A stretch of 64,000 bases of DNA from Treponema sp. GTDB taxonomy: Bacteria; Spirochaetota; Spirochaetia; Treponematales; Treponemataceae. The notes under the pieces were generated by a model. It had not been told where the DNA came from, did no database searches, and saw nothing but the letters and a program-made list of their open reading frames with translations. This document shows positions 48,655-59,317 of this stretch, piece after piece. Made by a program: the position numbers and the translations under genes. Position 1 is the first letter of the stretch; the number at the start of each line of letters is the position of its first letter. Location of the stretch: assembly GCA_017470605.1 (NCBI GenBank), contig JAFUYH010000004.1, forward strand, positions 1 to 64,000, in the 5' to 3' direction.

Positions 48655-49959
48655 TTAATAATCGCCTTTTTGACAAATCAATGTTGCCATTCCGTTTGTC
48701 TGATTGAAGTTATCCCGGAAAGAATATCTGTCTACCAAGCCTTTTACAGCTTCAAAAGCGTCCTCGTTTTGTGTCATTTCGGTCATAATACCGAGCGGAA
48801 CAAAACGCCCCGAATAGTCATTCTTTCGTGTTTTGAATCTGCTGCAGGCTCTTTGCATTGATTCCTGCATTGGCGTAAACATATAATCACAGCTTGTGAA
48901 ATACCCGGCTTTCTTGAAATCCTGTATCTGTTTTACGGATTTCTTAGGGCTGTTCATAGTGCCGTCAATAATGACATTCAGCCCCATTTTCATAGCCATA
49001 TCAATGAGCTTTTTGTTTAAGTCAGATGATTCTTCGTGAACAGTTCCAGCGTTCCAACCTTCGTATTCTGGAAGCGGCGGACACAATTCTTTACCGTTCT
49101 TGTCATATACTCCGCTCTTGATTGCGTCAGCGTCCAAAACAATAAACTCTTCGGGATTGTATAAGCCACCTTCTTCTGTGTTTGTAAACCACGATTTACC
49201 CGCGCCTGCTCTTCCACCGAGCATTACAAGCATTGGCTTTTGTCCGGGCTTCGGTCTTGCCTTTGCAATCTTATCTGGTGAGAAATAATAGTCCATTATT
49301 TTCTCATGCAAAGCGGCTCTTTCATCTGAATAAACAGCGTCTACACCTTCGCCGGAAATTCTGAAATTGTCGATTGTCTGTCCGTCTGTTGCAATCTGAT
49401 TTTTTACCCTTAATTCGGTTTCATCAGCTTTCTTTGACATTTCCTTTCCTTCTGCACCCGGAAGGTATTTGTCAAGGAAGTATTTTACACCTGCGCCCTT
49501 ACTTGCTTTTTCCAATTCGGCAATTTTTGAATCTTGATATTTATTGCGATAATCAGCAGCGTTGAAGTTTTCCGGGCTTATTGTTCCCTCTTTGGTCAAA
49601 TTCTGTTTGATGTTTTCATAAGGCACTTGATAAGCAAACGCTTCTTTCTTTGCTGTTACGCCATCGTCACCTTTTGCGACAACCATACCGTCAATAAGTT
49701 TCTTCTCTCTTTCAAAACGAATCATGTCACCGCGTTTTGTCATTGCCTTAATCTCTGCTACGCGCTTGCGCTTCTGGATTTCTGTATCAGCAGAATTTCC
49801 CTGTCCGACATTTGCAGGCACCCATTTTTCACCGACTTTTTTCATTGGTATATCTCCGTTCTTTGTGTGCCATACGGAAAAGTTCTTTTTCTGTGCCTTT
49901 TCAATAATGTCACCAAATCCCGCCTGTTTCAATTTCGCCATGTTTACAACAAGATTCAT
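48655..49959 (-). CDS. Zeta-toxin-type kinase in a polyvalent virion protein
   Basis: A 434-residue protein. The C-terminal half has a zeta-toxin P-loop kinase (GGRAGAGKSWFT near residue 247, LDADAIKSGVY, IIDGTMNSPKKS), a family that phosphorylates UDP-GlcNAc. The N-terminal part (VWHTKNGDIPMKKVGEKW) is phage-specific. Located in a row of large proteins whose domains match 'polyvalent proteins' injected with the DNA. No epsilon antitoxin is seen. Confidence 0.75.
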   Translation of the reverse strand: MNLVVNMAKLKQAGFGDIIEKAQKKNFSVWHTKNGDIPMKKVGEKWVPANVGQGNSADTEIQKRKRVAEIKAMTKRGDMIRFEREKKLIDGMVVAKGDDGVTAKKEAFAYQVPYENIKQNLTKEGTISPENFNAADYRNKYQDSKIAELEKASKGAGVKYFLDKYLPGAEGKEMSKKADETELRVKNQIATDGQTIDNFRISGEGVDAVYSDERAALHEKIMDYYFSPDKIAKARPKPGQKPMLVMLGGRAGAGKSWFTNTEEGGLYNPEEFIVLDADAIKSGVYDKNGKELCPPLPEYEGWNAGTVHEESSDLNKKLIDMAMKMGLNVIIDGTMNSPKKSVKQIQDFKKAGYFTSCDYMFTPMQESMQRACSRFKTRKNDYSGRFVPLGIMTEMTQNEDAFEAVKGLVDRYSFRDNFNQTNGMATLICQKGDY

Positions 49960-49986
49960 ATTGCTATATCTCCTTCCTTGCCTTAA

Positions 49987-52260
49987 TTACATTGTTGTTC
50001 CAAAAATCCTAAAGAATCGGTTTAATGCCTTTTCTACAGTCTTTTTGATGTTCAATACACGGTTTACAATATCTTCTTTGCTCTCACATTCGCCCAAGAA
50101 AATATCAACCTCACCGTTTGCGGCTGGTCTTAATCCGCCGTTCATATCAAGCATGAATTCCGCAAAGCCTTTCTGTGTTCCTTCAAGTTTCTTTGCAAGT
50201 TCAAGTGATACCGGGTCAAGTTTTCTAAACATATCCTGCTGCTTAGAAAATGCTTCCACATTCGGGAATTGGTCTTTATGGTGCGCAACTTCAATAGCAA
50301 TACCTACGGCTTCGTTCAGTTCCTTGTTGATTGAATAACCTTTCATTCCCTTGTTTTCAATCAATGGAGTGATTGCCCTTACAAGTTTCTGTCTGATAGA
50401 GCGTCCGCCCTCTGTGTTTAAGTTTCTGATGTTTGTTTCGTTGATAACGCTACCAATCAATACAGTTTCCAAAAACTCCTTGCCGGATGCTGTTACTGTG
50501 TTGTCACTGTAATACTGCGGAAGGTCTGTTTTCTGAATGATGTTTGACTGAATGAGCGTATTAAAAATACTCTGACTTGCTTTTTTATCAGCGTACAAAT
50601 CGCCCATAGTGTCAAATTCGCCGATAATGCTTGCTACATCTTCAATGGTCTGCGGCTGAATCATCTTTGAAACCTTTACGGCTTTTTCAACAGGATTCAT
50701 AGCCTTTTTGCCCGATTCGTTATATTTTGCGAATTCGCTTGTTGTGTATTCGCCTGTATGCTCTGTTTCAAAAACTACACGAGGGTGCTTGAACTTTGCC
50801 ACATCATCAGCAGAGAAGCCGAACTTTTTAGCGCGTTTCTTCAATGCTTCGATGTACTTTGTATCAGTTCCCTTTCTTGCAGCAATCTTGCTAGACATTG
50901 TGCGGTTATTTCCAGATGTAACAACGCCGTCCTGTGTAACAACGATTGGAGAATCAAAGCCTAAAGCTCTGCCGTCAAAGTCAGAAGCAATGTCAATTAC
51001 GGTTTCCTGTGCCGCCGTGTCATGCTCATAATCTCTATCATTTACCGTGCTACCGTCTTTTGCGGTCGGGAATCCTTCTGTCTTGTGGAAAGTAATTTCA
51101 TCATGGCTTGCGCTAGGTGCGTCAGCTTCTACAAGTTTCCACTTTCCTTGTATTGCTTCCTTACCGACATAGATTTCATCTTCGTCACCTTCAACGGATA
51201 AAGAAGATTGATATTTCTCCCGGATAGATTCAATGCCTTTTTTCTTAGGCTCATTGTCGGTTTTCGGCGGCTCGTTATCCTGCTTAGGCTCTGTCTTTTT
51301 TGGCTCTTCTGTTTTGCCGTTGAACTGTTTTGAAATGTTTACAGTACCGCCATAAGGTTTTTCGACAATAAAATCACCATTTTCAACTCTTACAGTATCA
51401 CCCTTTAAGATTGTAACGCCGTCACCCTTTTTGTTTGTTACCTGTGTACGCCCATTAGAATCTTGTACAACACTAAGCCCTGCCTTTTCAGCAATCTTTT
51501 TAAGTTCTTTTAATTCTTCATCTTTATTGCTACCTTCAAAATGAAGTTTTAAGCCGTCTTTACTAATATCAAGTTTCGGCTCTTCTTTTGCAGGCTCTTT
51601 ATCCAAATCCTGCATATCTTTCTTTGTCTGTTTGATAACATCATCATTGTCAATCTGTTCATCGGAATAGCCCTTCTTGCGCAATTCTTTAATCCGGGCT
51701 TGCTGCTTGTTCCAGATTTCATCAATCTTTTTACCCTTTGCAGCTCCCTTTTCGTGAGCGTCATTCAGCCCCGAAACATACTCTGAAAACTCCTGCATAA
51801 ATGGCAATGGGTGTCCGTTGTTATCTCTGAATCGCTCCATGTTCTCCAAACAGAGCTGTAAAAGTTCTTCCGAGTTTCTGCAGGCGGCGGCTTTTCTTCT
51901 TAATGCAGCAACGGCAAGTTTTGCGCCCTTGCTTTCAGTTTCATAAACTCGCGCCCATTTTTTAGGCGTGATTTTCTTGAACTTCTGACCGTTCCATGTT
52001 CTTACAGTTCCGACCGGGAAATTTGCTTTCTGAATCCACTCGTCAATGTCGATTGCCTTTGCAATGGAGTGATTTTCTTTCTTCTCCAATTCTGCCAAAT
52101 GGTCAAGAATCTTTTTCTTGAAATACTCAAATTTCGGGTCTTTCGGATTCTCCCCTTCTGATTTCTGAATGTCAAAGTATTCCTCGAAAACAATCTCGTT
52201 TCCGTTCTCACTGTTAATTGACTTTGCAAGTGTTTCAGCATTAAAAACAAGTTTTGTCAT
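49987..52260 (-). CDS. DdrB/ParB-like polyvalent protein
   Basis: A 757-residue protein. The middle (about residues 375-470: DEDEIYVGKEAIQGKW, YEHDTAAQETVIDIASDFDGR, GVVTSGNNRTMSSK) fits the DdrB-type ParB-related domain seen in anti-restriction and polyvalent proteins. N-terminal part helical, then acidic/lysine-rich low complexity (EEPKKTEPKQDNEPP). The ATG at 52,260 follows a terminator-like hairpin. Confidence 0.75.
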   Translation of the reverse strand: MTKLVFNAETLAKSINSENGNEIVFEEYFDIQKSEGENPKDPKFEYFKKKILDHLAELEKKENHSIAKAIDIDEWIQKANFPVGTVRTWNGQKFKKITPKKWARVYETESKGAKLAVAALRRKAAACRNSEELLQLCLENMERFRDNNGHPLPFMQEFSEYVSGLNDAHEKGAAKGKKIDEIWNKQQARIKELRKKGYSDEQIDNDDVIKQTKKDMQDLDKEPAKEEPKLDISKDGLKLHFEGSNKDEELKELKKIAEKAGLSVVQDSNGRTQVTNKKGDGVTILKGDTVRVENGDFIVEKPYGGTVNISKQFNGKTEEPKKTEPKQDNEPPKTDNEPKKKGIESIREKYQSSLSVEGDEDEIYVGKEAIQGKWKLVEADAPSASHDEITFHKTEGFPTAKDGSTVNDRDYEHDTAAQETVIDIASDFDGRALGFDSPIVVTQDGVVTSGNNRTMSSKIAARKGTDTKYIEALKKRAKKFGFSADDVAKFKHPRVVFETEHTGEYTTSEFAKYNESGKKAMNPVEKAVKVSKMIQPQTIEDVASIIGEFDTMGDLYADKKASQSIFNTLIQSNIIQKTDLPQYYSDNTVTASGKEFLETVLIGSVINETNIRNLNTEGGRSIRQKLVRAITPLIENKGMKGYSINKELNEAVGIAIEVAHHKDQFPNVEAFSKQQDMFRKLDPVSLELAKKLEGTQKGFAEFMLDMNGGLRPAANGEVDIFLGECESKEDIVNRVLNIKKTVEKALNRFFRIFGTTM

Positions 52261-52269
52261 ATAATCCCC

Positions 52270-52393
52270 CGGAACAAAAAAAACGCCGACTATCCCAAGA
52301 ATTGAATCAAGGAATAATCGGCGTTTGCTTCTGCATAACTACCAAGAATAAATATTTTAATTGCATTATAAGGCATAACAGCCGTTTTTGCAA
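52270..52393 (-). promoter_or_regulatory. Promoter-terminator cassette before the DdrB-like gene
   Basis: Minus strand: TTGCAA (52,393-52,388), 17-bp spacer, TATAAT (52,370-52,365), then AACGCCGATTATTCC pairing with GGGATAGTCGGCGTT (about 52,326-52,282) and a T-run, ending before the ATG at 52,260. Confidence 0.55.
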
Positions 52394-55300
52394 TTATGCT
52401 CTTTGAATCAGCAGGCGACCGTTATAGATAATCGCTTTTGCAATTCCACCGTTACGCTTCTTTTCCATGTCTGCCTTAATCTGGTCTTTGATTTCCTCAA
52501 AAGGCTTCAAGTCGTTTCCGATTTTCTTTGCATAGTAATCTACGCGGTCAGCTACAGAATAATGCTTCTGTTTTCTCTGTGCATCCTCAATTTGCTTCTT
52601 TGCTTCTGCCACATAAAAATCAAACTTACCTTCAATTTCTCCCAGCTTGTTTGAAATTTCGTGTCGTCTTGCAGAGATTTCAGAAAGTTTTTCCTCGATG
52701 TTTTCCGGGTTATCTACTCCCTGCTTTCTCCAAGAGTTTTCAATGGCTGCAATCAATTCGCCGTTTTCTTTAATGGCTTTGTTTGCCAATCGAAGCTGCG
52801 ACTTGTAAGAATTTACAGAATATTTGTAGTTCTCCAAATCCCGCTCAATTTTCCAAGTATCTTCTTTCGCTTTCTTTGCGGCTTTCAGTTTCTTTTCTGT
52901 TTCTTCCACAAGGTTAGTGTAATTCGCAACAGATTTTTCATACTCTGGAATTTGCTTTGTCTGATACTCTGTATTGCCTATCAGATTCTTTCTTTGGCTC
53001 ATTTGTTCGGCAATGGTATCATAAAGCGCATCCGTCATTTTCTGCTGCTTCTTCAAGTCTGCCTGCTCCTGCAAGATTTTCATACTTGCACGCTTTTTCG
53101 GGTCTTTGATAAGCTCGAATTTCAGCTCTTCTGGGTTGATGTCCTCAACATTGAGAGAATCGCCCTTATAGCTCCACAATGCGTTAAGGCGGCTAGATTT
53201 TTCGTCATACTTCTGGTACATCATAGCGTCAATGGAATCATTCATAAGCGGATAGACAATGTGAGTTATGCCCTGCTTGTTTCCCTGCCTCCAGATACGC
53301 CCCTCAACCTGTATTGTTTCGGTAGGATTCCAACCAAGCATTGTGTTGTACAATGTCGTAGAGTTTCCGTTAAGAGAAACACCTTCCTTGATTGTTTCAG
53401 AGCCGATAATGACCTTGATTTTTCCGTCCTTGTCGTTGAAGTCGTCTTTTATCTGCTCCTTCTTGTCAAGTTTCGTGCTTGAATCCATAAACGCAATGGC
53501 ATCAGCCGGAACACCTTTAGAAACAAGATAATCTTTGACATACTGATACTGCTCCACGCCACGCGGCATATAAATTACCTGTCCTTCGGTCGGTCGCGCC
53601 TTGTACTGTGTGCTTACCGTATCACAAACAAATTGCAGCTTAGGCGATTCTTTTACAATGTCCTTCATCTGCGGTTTGTGCCAGCCCTCGTAATCCTCAT
53701 AATCAGCCCAGAATTTCGGGTCAATCAATGCGGGTGAGAGTGTAGCCATTCGCATATTGTTCATTGCGATAAGAGCGTCAGCAGAGTTTTTATTATCATC
53801 ACCCGGCTTTGAGAATTTGCCGTCCATGCGGTCAGTTTCAGCCTTAATGATTGCTTTCTGCAATGGTGTCAAATCAAGCTCCGGCTTGTGTACTCTCTTG
53901 TATGGTCTTACTACTCCGGCTTCTTCACCGTCTACCTTGTCGATGAATTCAGTAATAAGATTCTGCAATGCGTTAAGGTTTTTGAAGTTCTTCATAACCT
54001 GTGCAGATACTACATCACCGTTTGCCTGTACCTTCCAATCCGGCTTCATTTCTGCAAACTGCTTCATAAAGTCCTGCAAGTTGTAGATTTCCAAATCTTT
54101 AAGGCGGTTTCTTGCCACCATAGAAAGAATGTTGTAAATCTCTACAGGCGAGTTATTGAAAGGCGTTGCTGAAAGTCCGAAAAATCCCCTTCCGTTTGTT
54201 TCTCTCTGAATCAACTGTGAAATTGCAAAGAGTTTCATAGCGCGTCCAGATGTCGCTCCCTGCATACCGCTGTATTCGTTTGAGAGCTGTCCGGGGTCGT
54301 CGTCTGCTTTAATCTTTCTTCCCCAATAATCAGTTTTCTTTTCGTTCGTACTTCGTACAGATTTACCGAAAGTGCGAGGAATTGAGAAAACATTTTTGAA
54401 GTTGTGCAGCTCGTCTACTGTGACATGGTCAATTCCCAAATCTTCCCAATAAACAGCTCCCGGCTTTGCTTCTGCTGCAATACCGAGCATTTTCATCAAC
54501 TTTTCTTCTGCCTGTGCCTTTTCGCGCTCACTTCGGGTATCTTCTACAAGGTTTCCGTATTCGTCATAATCATATACTGACTGTGAATCAAGCATATCAT
54601 CACGCAAATCACCGTTAAGAGTTTCCTCTTTGAAAGTGACTTTCTGCAATGCTTCGTAAGTACAGACATTCAATGCACCTTCCGGCAAGTTTACTTTACC
54701 GTCAGAATCTTTGAATCTGCCTAAGTCCTTTTCGCTGAAATTTCCGAGTTCGTTAATTGTCTGATTTGGAAAATGCTGCTTAATTTCCTTAATCCATTTC
54801 TTGTAAACAGATTTTGGTACACAGATAATCGGGCGTTTTGCTTTTCCTGTCTGAATCTGATTTACAGTCGCAACAATACCTGTTACGGTCTTTCCTACAC
54901 CGACATCATAAGCAAGAATACCATTACCCTTATTGCAGAGCATAGAAACGCCTTTAATCTGCTGTTCGGTCATGTCGAATTTCTTCTTTCCCTTGTGGGT
55001 GTTCATGCCGTCAACGAAAAGCGGAATCTTTTTATAATCTGGGTTTACGCGTGAGTTAAATCTTGCGTTCCATTCATCTTCAATGGCGTTCTGCTGTCTT
55101 TCCGGGAGTTCGCGCAACCACTTATTGAAAAGTCTTTCTGTTGTTTCGCGTCTTGCGTTCTTTTTCTGCTCCGCAAACATTTTGGCGGTCTCTGCGTCCT
55201 CTGGGTTTCTTGTTCTTTCAGTTCTTACAGGAATCTGATTTACATAATCCCAAATATCCTGCATTGTCATTCCGTCCGCAAGCTCTGACTTTGGAATAGG

Positions 55301-58300
55301 ACAATGAGAATTCCAGCCGATTCTTCCGTTTTCATTAAATCCGCAATATGCAAGGAATTTGTCTTTAAGAGAAATACCGTCCTCGTCTTTGAACTGCAAA
55401 GCAAAGTTTTCTTTTGGCGAGATTGTAAACTGCATGATGTTTTTTCTTGCAGGCAATACGGCTTCAAGAATAGCTTTCTTTTCTTCGTAAGATTCTTTGC
55501 TTATGCGGTCTTTTTCGGCTTCAAGTTTTGCGAGTTTTTCAACAATGTTTCCGCTTGCATAGTTTGCGACATTTACAAAGTTTCCGTTTTCATCGGTCAC
55601 AAAGTTCTTATTTTTGCCAAGTTCCTCACGCTCTTCATCAGTAAGTTTTGTTACATCAACCTTACCTTCCCAATCGGTTACTTTCCAGAATTTCATGTCG
55701 GCTTCTGGAATATCCTTTGAGTATTTAGCGTTGAATTCCTGCGCTGTCATATTCTTACCGATAGAAGGTGTGAATACATCGCCTTTTGTAGCTTTCTTTA
55801 TAATCTGCTTATGGAAAGCCTTTTTTGCGTTGTCGTTACCCTTCATGGCTTCGCTACGCTTGCGGCTGATTTCTTCGGCGGTTTCCTTGTCGTCCAATAC
55901 GGCAAAATCTTCAAGGCTTGTTCTTCCGCCCGGATTGGTCTTACTGTCGAATTCGTAACCAATCATTCCGCCGTCAGTAATGTATGTGATTTTTCCTTTT
56001 GCTCCGTCCGGGCGTGTAAGTTCCGCGCCTACCTGCAACTTGCCAATAACTGTAAATCGTTTTGACAAATCAGCCTGTACGGTCTTTACTTCGACATTCT
56101 TTGCAATTTCTTTGACTTCAACAGCTTTTGTATCAATCATGGAAATTGCTTCTGCAACTGTCTTTCCTTCTGGAAGATTTACAATCTTTGTCGGCTTCCC
56201 GAAACGGTCTTTTCCTTCGGTTTCGTGTCCGATTACATGAGATTCATTATCGGCAAAATATTTATTGTCGCAATAGTCGGCAATATCGCCCTTGCCCTTC
56301 TGAATGACAATAATATCTGTTCCAACATCTGTACTGCTGAATGTACCTTTTGGAAGTCGCCACGCTTCAAGCAGCTTTCCTTTCTTTGCAATCGCTTCTT
56401 TTCCCTTGCCGTTTTTGCCCCGCAAGAATGAAGAAGGAACGACAAAAGCAAGAATACCACCGTCTTTGAGAGTATCAAGAGAACGGTCAATAAAGTATTC
56501 TTCATAGCGTGTGTGGTGTTTTCCTTCTCCCATGCCTTTGTAAAGGTCGTTATAAGCTCCATACGGCGGGTTTCCGATTGCGACATCGTACAGTTCGCCT
56601 TTGTAGCCTGTTACGGCGTTATTCTGCATGAAGAGCTTTTGAAATGCTCCCTGTTTTACTTCTGAATCTGGGTGTAGAATTCCGGCAATTCGTGCGCTTG
56701 TTTCGTCAAGTTCGCAAAGCGTGAAATCTTCGCTTCTTCCTTCTGCAAAGCGTCCGATACCGCTAGACGGCTCTAAAACTTTTTTCTTCTGATTCGGATT
56801 GTATTTGTCTACAAGCTCCCATACCTTAGAGATTACATCTCTAGGAGTGTAGAATTCAGTGAGTACAGCTTTTGTAGACTGTCCGCCCTCATTCAATCCG
56901 CCGCCACCTTCATACTGTGAAAGAAGTGCCTTATCTTCTGCGGTCATTTCAGAATCTTTCTTTGTTGCGAGAAGTTCAAGACATTTGGCGCGGATTTGTT
57001 TTGCGGTCGCTTTTGTTACTCGTCCGCTTCCTGCTCCGTTTCGTCCATTGTCAGAGCTTCGCTCTCCAAGTCCGATTCCAGATTCGCGAGGTTGCTGTAC
57101 AAATTCGTTTCCGTCAATGGCTGATTCTGTTTCAGACACATCGCTATTGCCATTTCCTTCGCCTGCTCCGCTCCGTAAGTCGCTAGTACCTGCGGAAAGT
57201 CCATTTCGTCCAATTCCAGAGTTATCTTCTCCATGTTCGCCTCCTGTTACATCGTCATACAAAGCGTTGAAAATATCAGACCGTTTATAGCCTGTGATTT
57301 CTTCATTGCTTGTACCACCGTACAAATCTAATTTCTTTCTAAAATAATCGTCTTTTTTATACAGTTTTTCAAACAGTATTTGACGATTTTTTATTCCCTG
57401 TCCGTTTACCTGTTCACTCACCATGTTTCGCATGATTTCGTAAACATCTTCCGGCATACCGAATTTCTTTGCGTTCTGATTTCCGAGCATTGCATTACTG
57501 CGGTTTTCGTGTTTCTCTGCTTCACTTTCCCCGGCTTCAAGTGCTTTTCTCTGCTTATCCATGAAAGCCTGTGCGCTGTCAATGTCGCTGAATACCTGCT
57601 TGTCGGTTTCGTTTCCGGCTTCATCGTGAGTAATAACGGTGTATTCTTTTTTCTTGTAATCAGAATTCGGAATCATTTCGACAAGCCCGGCTTTTGAGCC
57701 GTCACGAATCATCAGCATATACTTTGTTTCGCCTTTTTCGTCCGTGTATTCTTTCTGTGCATGGAATCCCAATTCAGCAAGTCTTTCAACAAAGTTCTGT
57801 CTTGATTTTTCTCCGAGGTGTTCACAATCAAAAACAAAATCATTAGCGTTATCAAGAATACCGCTCAAATCGGTCTTTGAATTCGCTCTCCATGATTCTG
57901 TAATTTTTCTGCCTTTTGAATCAATCTTTGAGATATTAGAATAAGGCTTTCCGCCCGTACCATTCGGATAAAACCTATTCCAAGAGCCTGCAAATGCTTG
58001 ATACCAATCTACTTTTTTAGGTGCGGCAGGCTTCTTGTCCTCTGCCTTTTCTTTCATTTCGGCTTCTTCTTCGCCGTAAGTATCTTCGTACTCTTCGGCA
58101 AGTTCGCGGTGTCCGCTCTCTTTGATAAGGTCGCCTACAAGTTTTGGAGTGAAGAAATAGTCAATATTCAAGCCCTTCATGTCGCCTGCAGAAGCAAGCT
58201 CTTTAAGGTCTACATATCCCCATTCGCTTGTCATTGGGTCGCCGTTGTTGTCTACATAACCATAGCCTACGCCATCATCGCCAAGTTCTGTAATGTAGTA

Positions 58301-59248
58301 ATCCATACCGCCGACAAAGTAATGCAGCCTTGCCGTATGGTCGCCCTCGTACATCTTCGGCATTGTTGCGATTGTTTCAAGAAGTGCCTGTACATTGTCA
58401 ATCTGTTCTGTGTTTGTTGCTTCAATCTGTGAATGTGGGATAATTCCCAAATCAAACAACTGCGGCTTGATAACATCTTTAAGAAGCTGCGCTTTTGTCG
58501 GCTTCTTTTCGGCTTTCTTCCCGATGTTATCAAGTTCTTTGAAAGCCTGTTTCATTCCGGCTTCAACTTTCTTTGGGTCTAGGTTATGCTTTTCGGCAAA
58601 TTCCGCAATGAGTTTCTTCTGCTCTTCTTTCTTTGCCGATTCATCAGCAACCTTCTTTTCGGCGGTCTGTGCCTGTTTTTCCTGCTGCTGAATTGTCTTT
58701 CCTGTAAACATTCCCCAGATACGGCGCATTAAATAAGGGTTTGCTTTCCACTCGCCTTTATCTTTTGCCCCAAGTTTTTTAAGTTCCTTGTCGCTGAATA
58801 ATGACGGCTCGTCATTCTCTGGTGCGGGTGTTTCCATGTCCTTTGAGAGTACATCGGCGTTTTCTTTGAATGTCGCCATTTTTACAGGCTTATTGAATTT
58901 CTGCTGATTCTCTTTTGGTGCAAATCGGTCGTCCCACTGTTTGCGATGTGAGAAGTATTCAACAAGGTGCTGTGCAAAAGTCTTTTTATCGGCATTGAAA
59001 TCTTTCTGTATGTTTTCTTTCGCATACATTTCATCAACCTGCTTTTCGTTGATTCCGAAAAACTCTGCCAGCTTTTCAAAAGGCTTTTTAATCTGTTCCC
59101 AAGCGTATAAATATTTATACCTTCTGACAGACTTTCCACTATGTTTCTCTGCAATCGGTACACGGTAGATGTAATCATGTCCCCCTTTCTGTGAACCAAG
59201 AGCAGATTTAAGAATCTCTGCAAACTTTTCTTTGTTGATTATCAGCAT
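52394..59248 (-). CDS. DarB-like methyltransferase-helicase polyvalent protein
   Basis: A 2,284-residue protein. N-terminal ~750 residues are phage-specific and low-complexity. An N6-adenine methyltransferase follows: LEPSSGIGRF (motif I, near 826) and GNPPYGAYND (motif IV, near 893). Then an SNF2-type helicase: DVGVGKTVTG (near 1,448), DELHNF (1,609), SATPFNN (1,694) and EGRIWRQGNKQG (1,986). The architecture matches DarB of phage P1, an injected antirestriction protein. The start at 59,248 has AAGGAG upstream; the longer frame to 59,284 is unlikely. Confidence 0.85.
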   Translation of the reverse strand: MLIINKEKFAEILKSALGSQKGGHDYIYRVPIAEKHSGKSVRRYKYLYAWEQIKKPFEKLAEFFGINEKQVDEMYAKENIQKDFNADKKTFAQHLVEYFSHRKQWDDRFAPKENQQKFNKPVKMATFKENADVLSKDMETPAPENDEPSLFSDKELKKLGAKDKGEWKANPYLMRRIWGMFTGKTIQQQEKQAQTAEKKVADESAKKEEQKKLIAEFAEKHNLDPKKVEAGMKQAFKELDNIGKKAEKKPTKAQLLKDVIKPQLFDLGIIPHSQIEATNTEQIDNVQALLETIATMPKMYEGDHTARLHYFVGGMDYYITELGDDGVGYGYVDNNGDPMTSEWGYVDLKELASAGDMKGLNIDYFFTPKLVGDLIKESGHRELAEEYEDTYGEEEAEMKEKAEDKKPAAPKKVDWYQAFAGSWNRFYPNGTGGKPYSNISKIDSKGRKITESWRANSKTDLSGILDNANDFVFDCEHLGEKSRQNFVERLAELGFHAQKEYTDEKGETKYMLMIRDGSKAGLVEMIPNSDYKKKEYTVITHDEAGNETDKQVFSDIDSAQAFMDKQRKALEAGESEAEKHENRSNAMLGNQNAKKFGMPEDVYEIMRNMVSEQVNGQGIKNRQILFEKLYKKDDYFRKKLDLYGGTSNEEITGYKRSDIFNALYDDVTGGEHGEDNSGIGRNGLSAGTSDLRSGAGEGNGNSDVSETESAIDGNEFVQQPRESGIGLGERSSDNGRNGAGSGRVTKATAKQIRAKCLELLATKKDSEMTAEDKALLSQYEGGGGLNEGGQSTKAVLTEFYTPRDVISKVWELVDKYNPNQKKKVLEPSSGIGRFAEGRSEDFTLCELDETSARIAGILHPDSEVKQGAFQKLFMQNNAVTGYKGELYDVAIGNPPYGAYNDLYKGMGEGKHHTRYEEYFIDRSLDTLKDGGILAFVVPSSFLRGKNGKGKEAIAKKGKLLEAWRLPKGTFSSTDVGTDIIVIQKGKGDIADYCDNKYFADNESHVIGHETEGKDRFGKPTKIVNLPEGKTVAEAISMIDTKAVEVKEIAKNVEVKTVQADLSKRFTVIGKLQVGAELTRPDGAKGKITYITDGGMIGYEFDSKTNPGGRTSLEDFAVLDDKETAEEISRKRSEAMKGNDNAKKAFHKQIIKKATKGDVFTPSIGKNMTAQEFNAKYSKDIPEADMKFWKVTDWEGKVDVTKLTDEEREELGKNKNFVTDENGNFVNVANYASGNIVEKLAKLEAEKDRISKESYEEKKAILEAVLPARKNIMQFTISPKENFALQFKDEDGISLKDKFLAYCGFNENGRIGWNSHCPIPKSELADGMTMQDIWDYVNQIPVRTERTRNPEDAETAKMFAEQKKNARRETTERLFNKWLRELPERQQNAIEDEWNARFNSRVNPDYKKIPLFVDGMNTHKGKKKFDMTEQQIKGVSMLCNKGNGILAYDVGVGKTVTGIVATVNQIQTGKAKRPIICVPKSVYKKWIKEIKQHFPNQTINELGNFSEKDLGRFKDSDGKVNLPEGALNVCTYEALQKVTFKEETLNGDLRDDMLDSQSVYDYDEYGNLVEDTRSEREKAQAEEKLMKMLGIAAEAKPGAVYWEDLGIDHVTVDELHNFKNVFSIPRTFGKSVRSTNEKKTDYWGRKIKADDDPGQLSNEYSGMQGATSGRAMKLFAISQLIQRETNGRGFFGLSATPFNNSPVEIYNILSMVARNRLKDLEIYNLQDFMKQFAEMKPDWKVQANGDVVSAQVMKNFKNLNALQNLITEFIDKVDGEEAGVVRPYKRVHKPELDLTPLQKAIIKAETDRMDGKFSKPGDDNKNSADALIAMNNMRMATLSPALIDPKFWADYEDYEGWHKPQMKDIVKESPKLQFVCDTVSTQYKARPTEGQVIYMPRGVEQYQYVKDYLVSKGVPADAIAFMDSSTKLDKKEQIKDDFNDKDGKIKVIIGSETIKEGVSLNGNSTTLYNTMLGWNPTETIQVEGRIWRQGNKQGITHIVYPLMNDSIDAMMYQKYDEKSSRLNALWSYKGDSLNVEDINPEELKFELIKDPKKRASMKILQEQADLKKQQKMTDALYDTIAEQMSQRKNLIGNTEYQTKQIPEYEKSVANYTNLVEETEKKLKAAKKAKEDTWKIERDLENYKYSVNSYKSQLRLANKAIKENGELIAAIENSWRKQGVDNPENIEEKLSEISARRHEISNKLGEIEGKFDFYVAEAKKQIEDAQRKQKHYSVADRVDYYAKKIGNDLKPFEEIKDQIKADMEKKRNGGIAKAIIYNGRLLIQRA

Positions 59249-59317
59249 TTTATATCTCCTTAATGTTTGTGCAAATTTGCTCAAATTCGGTGTTTTTTCC
59301 TAAATCAACCTAAAAAA

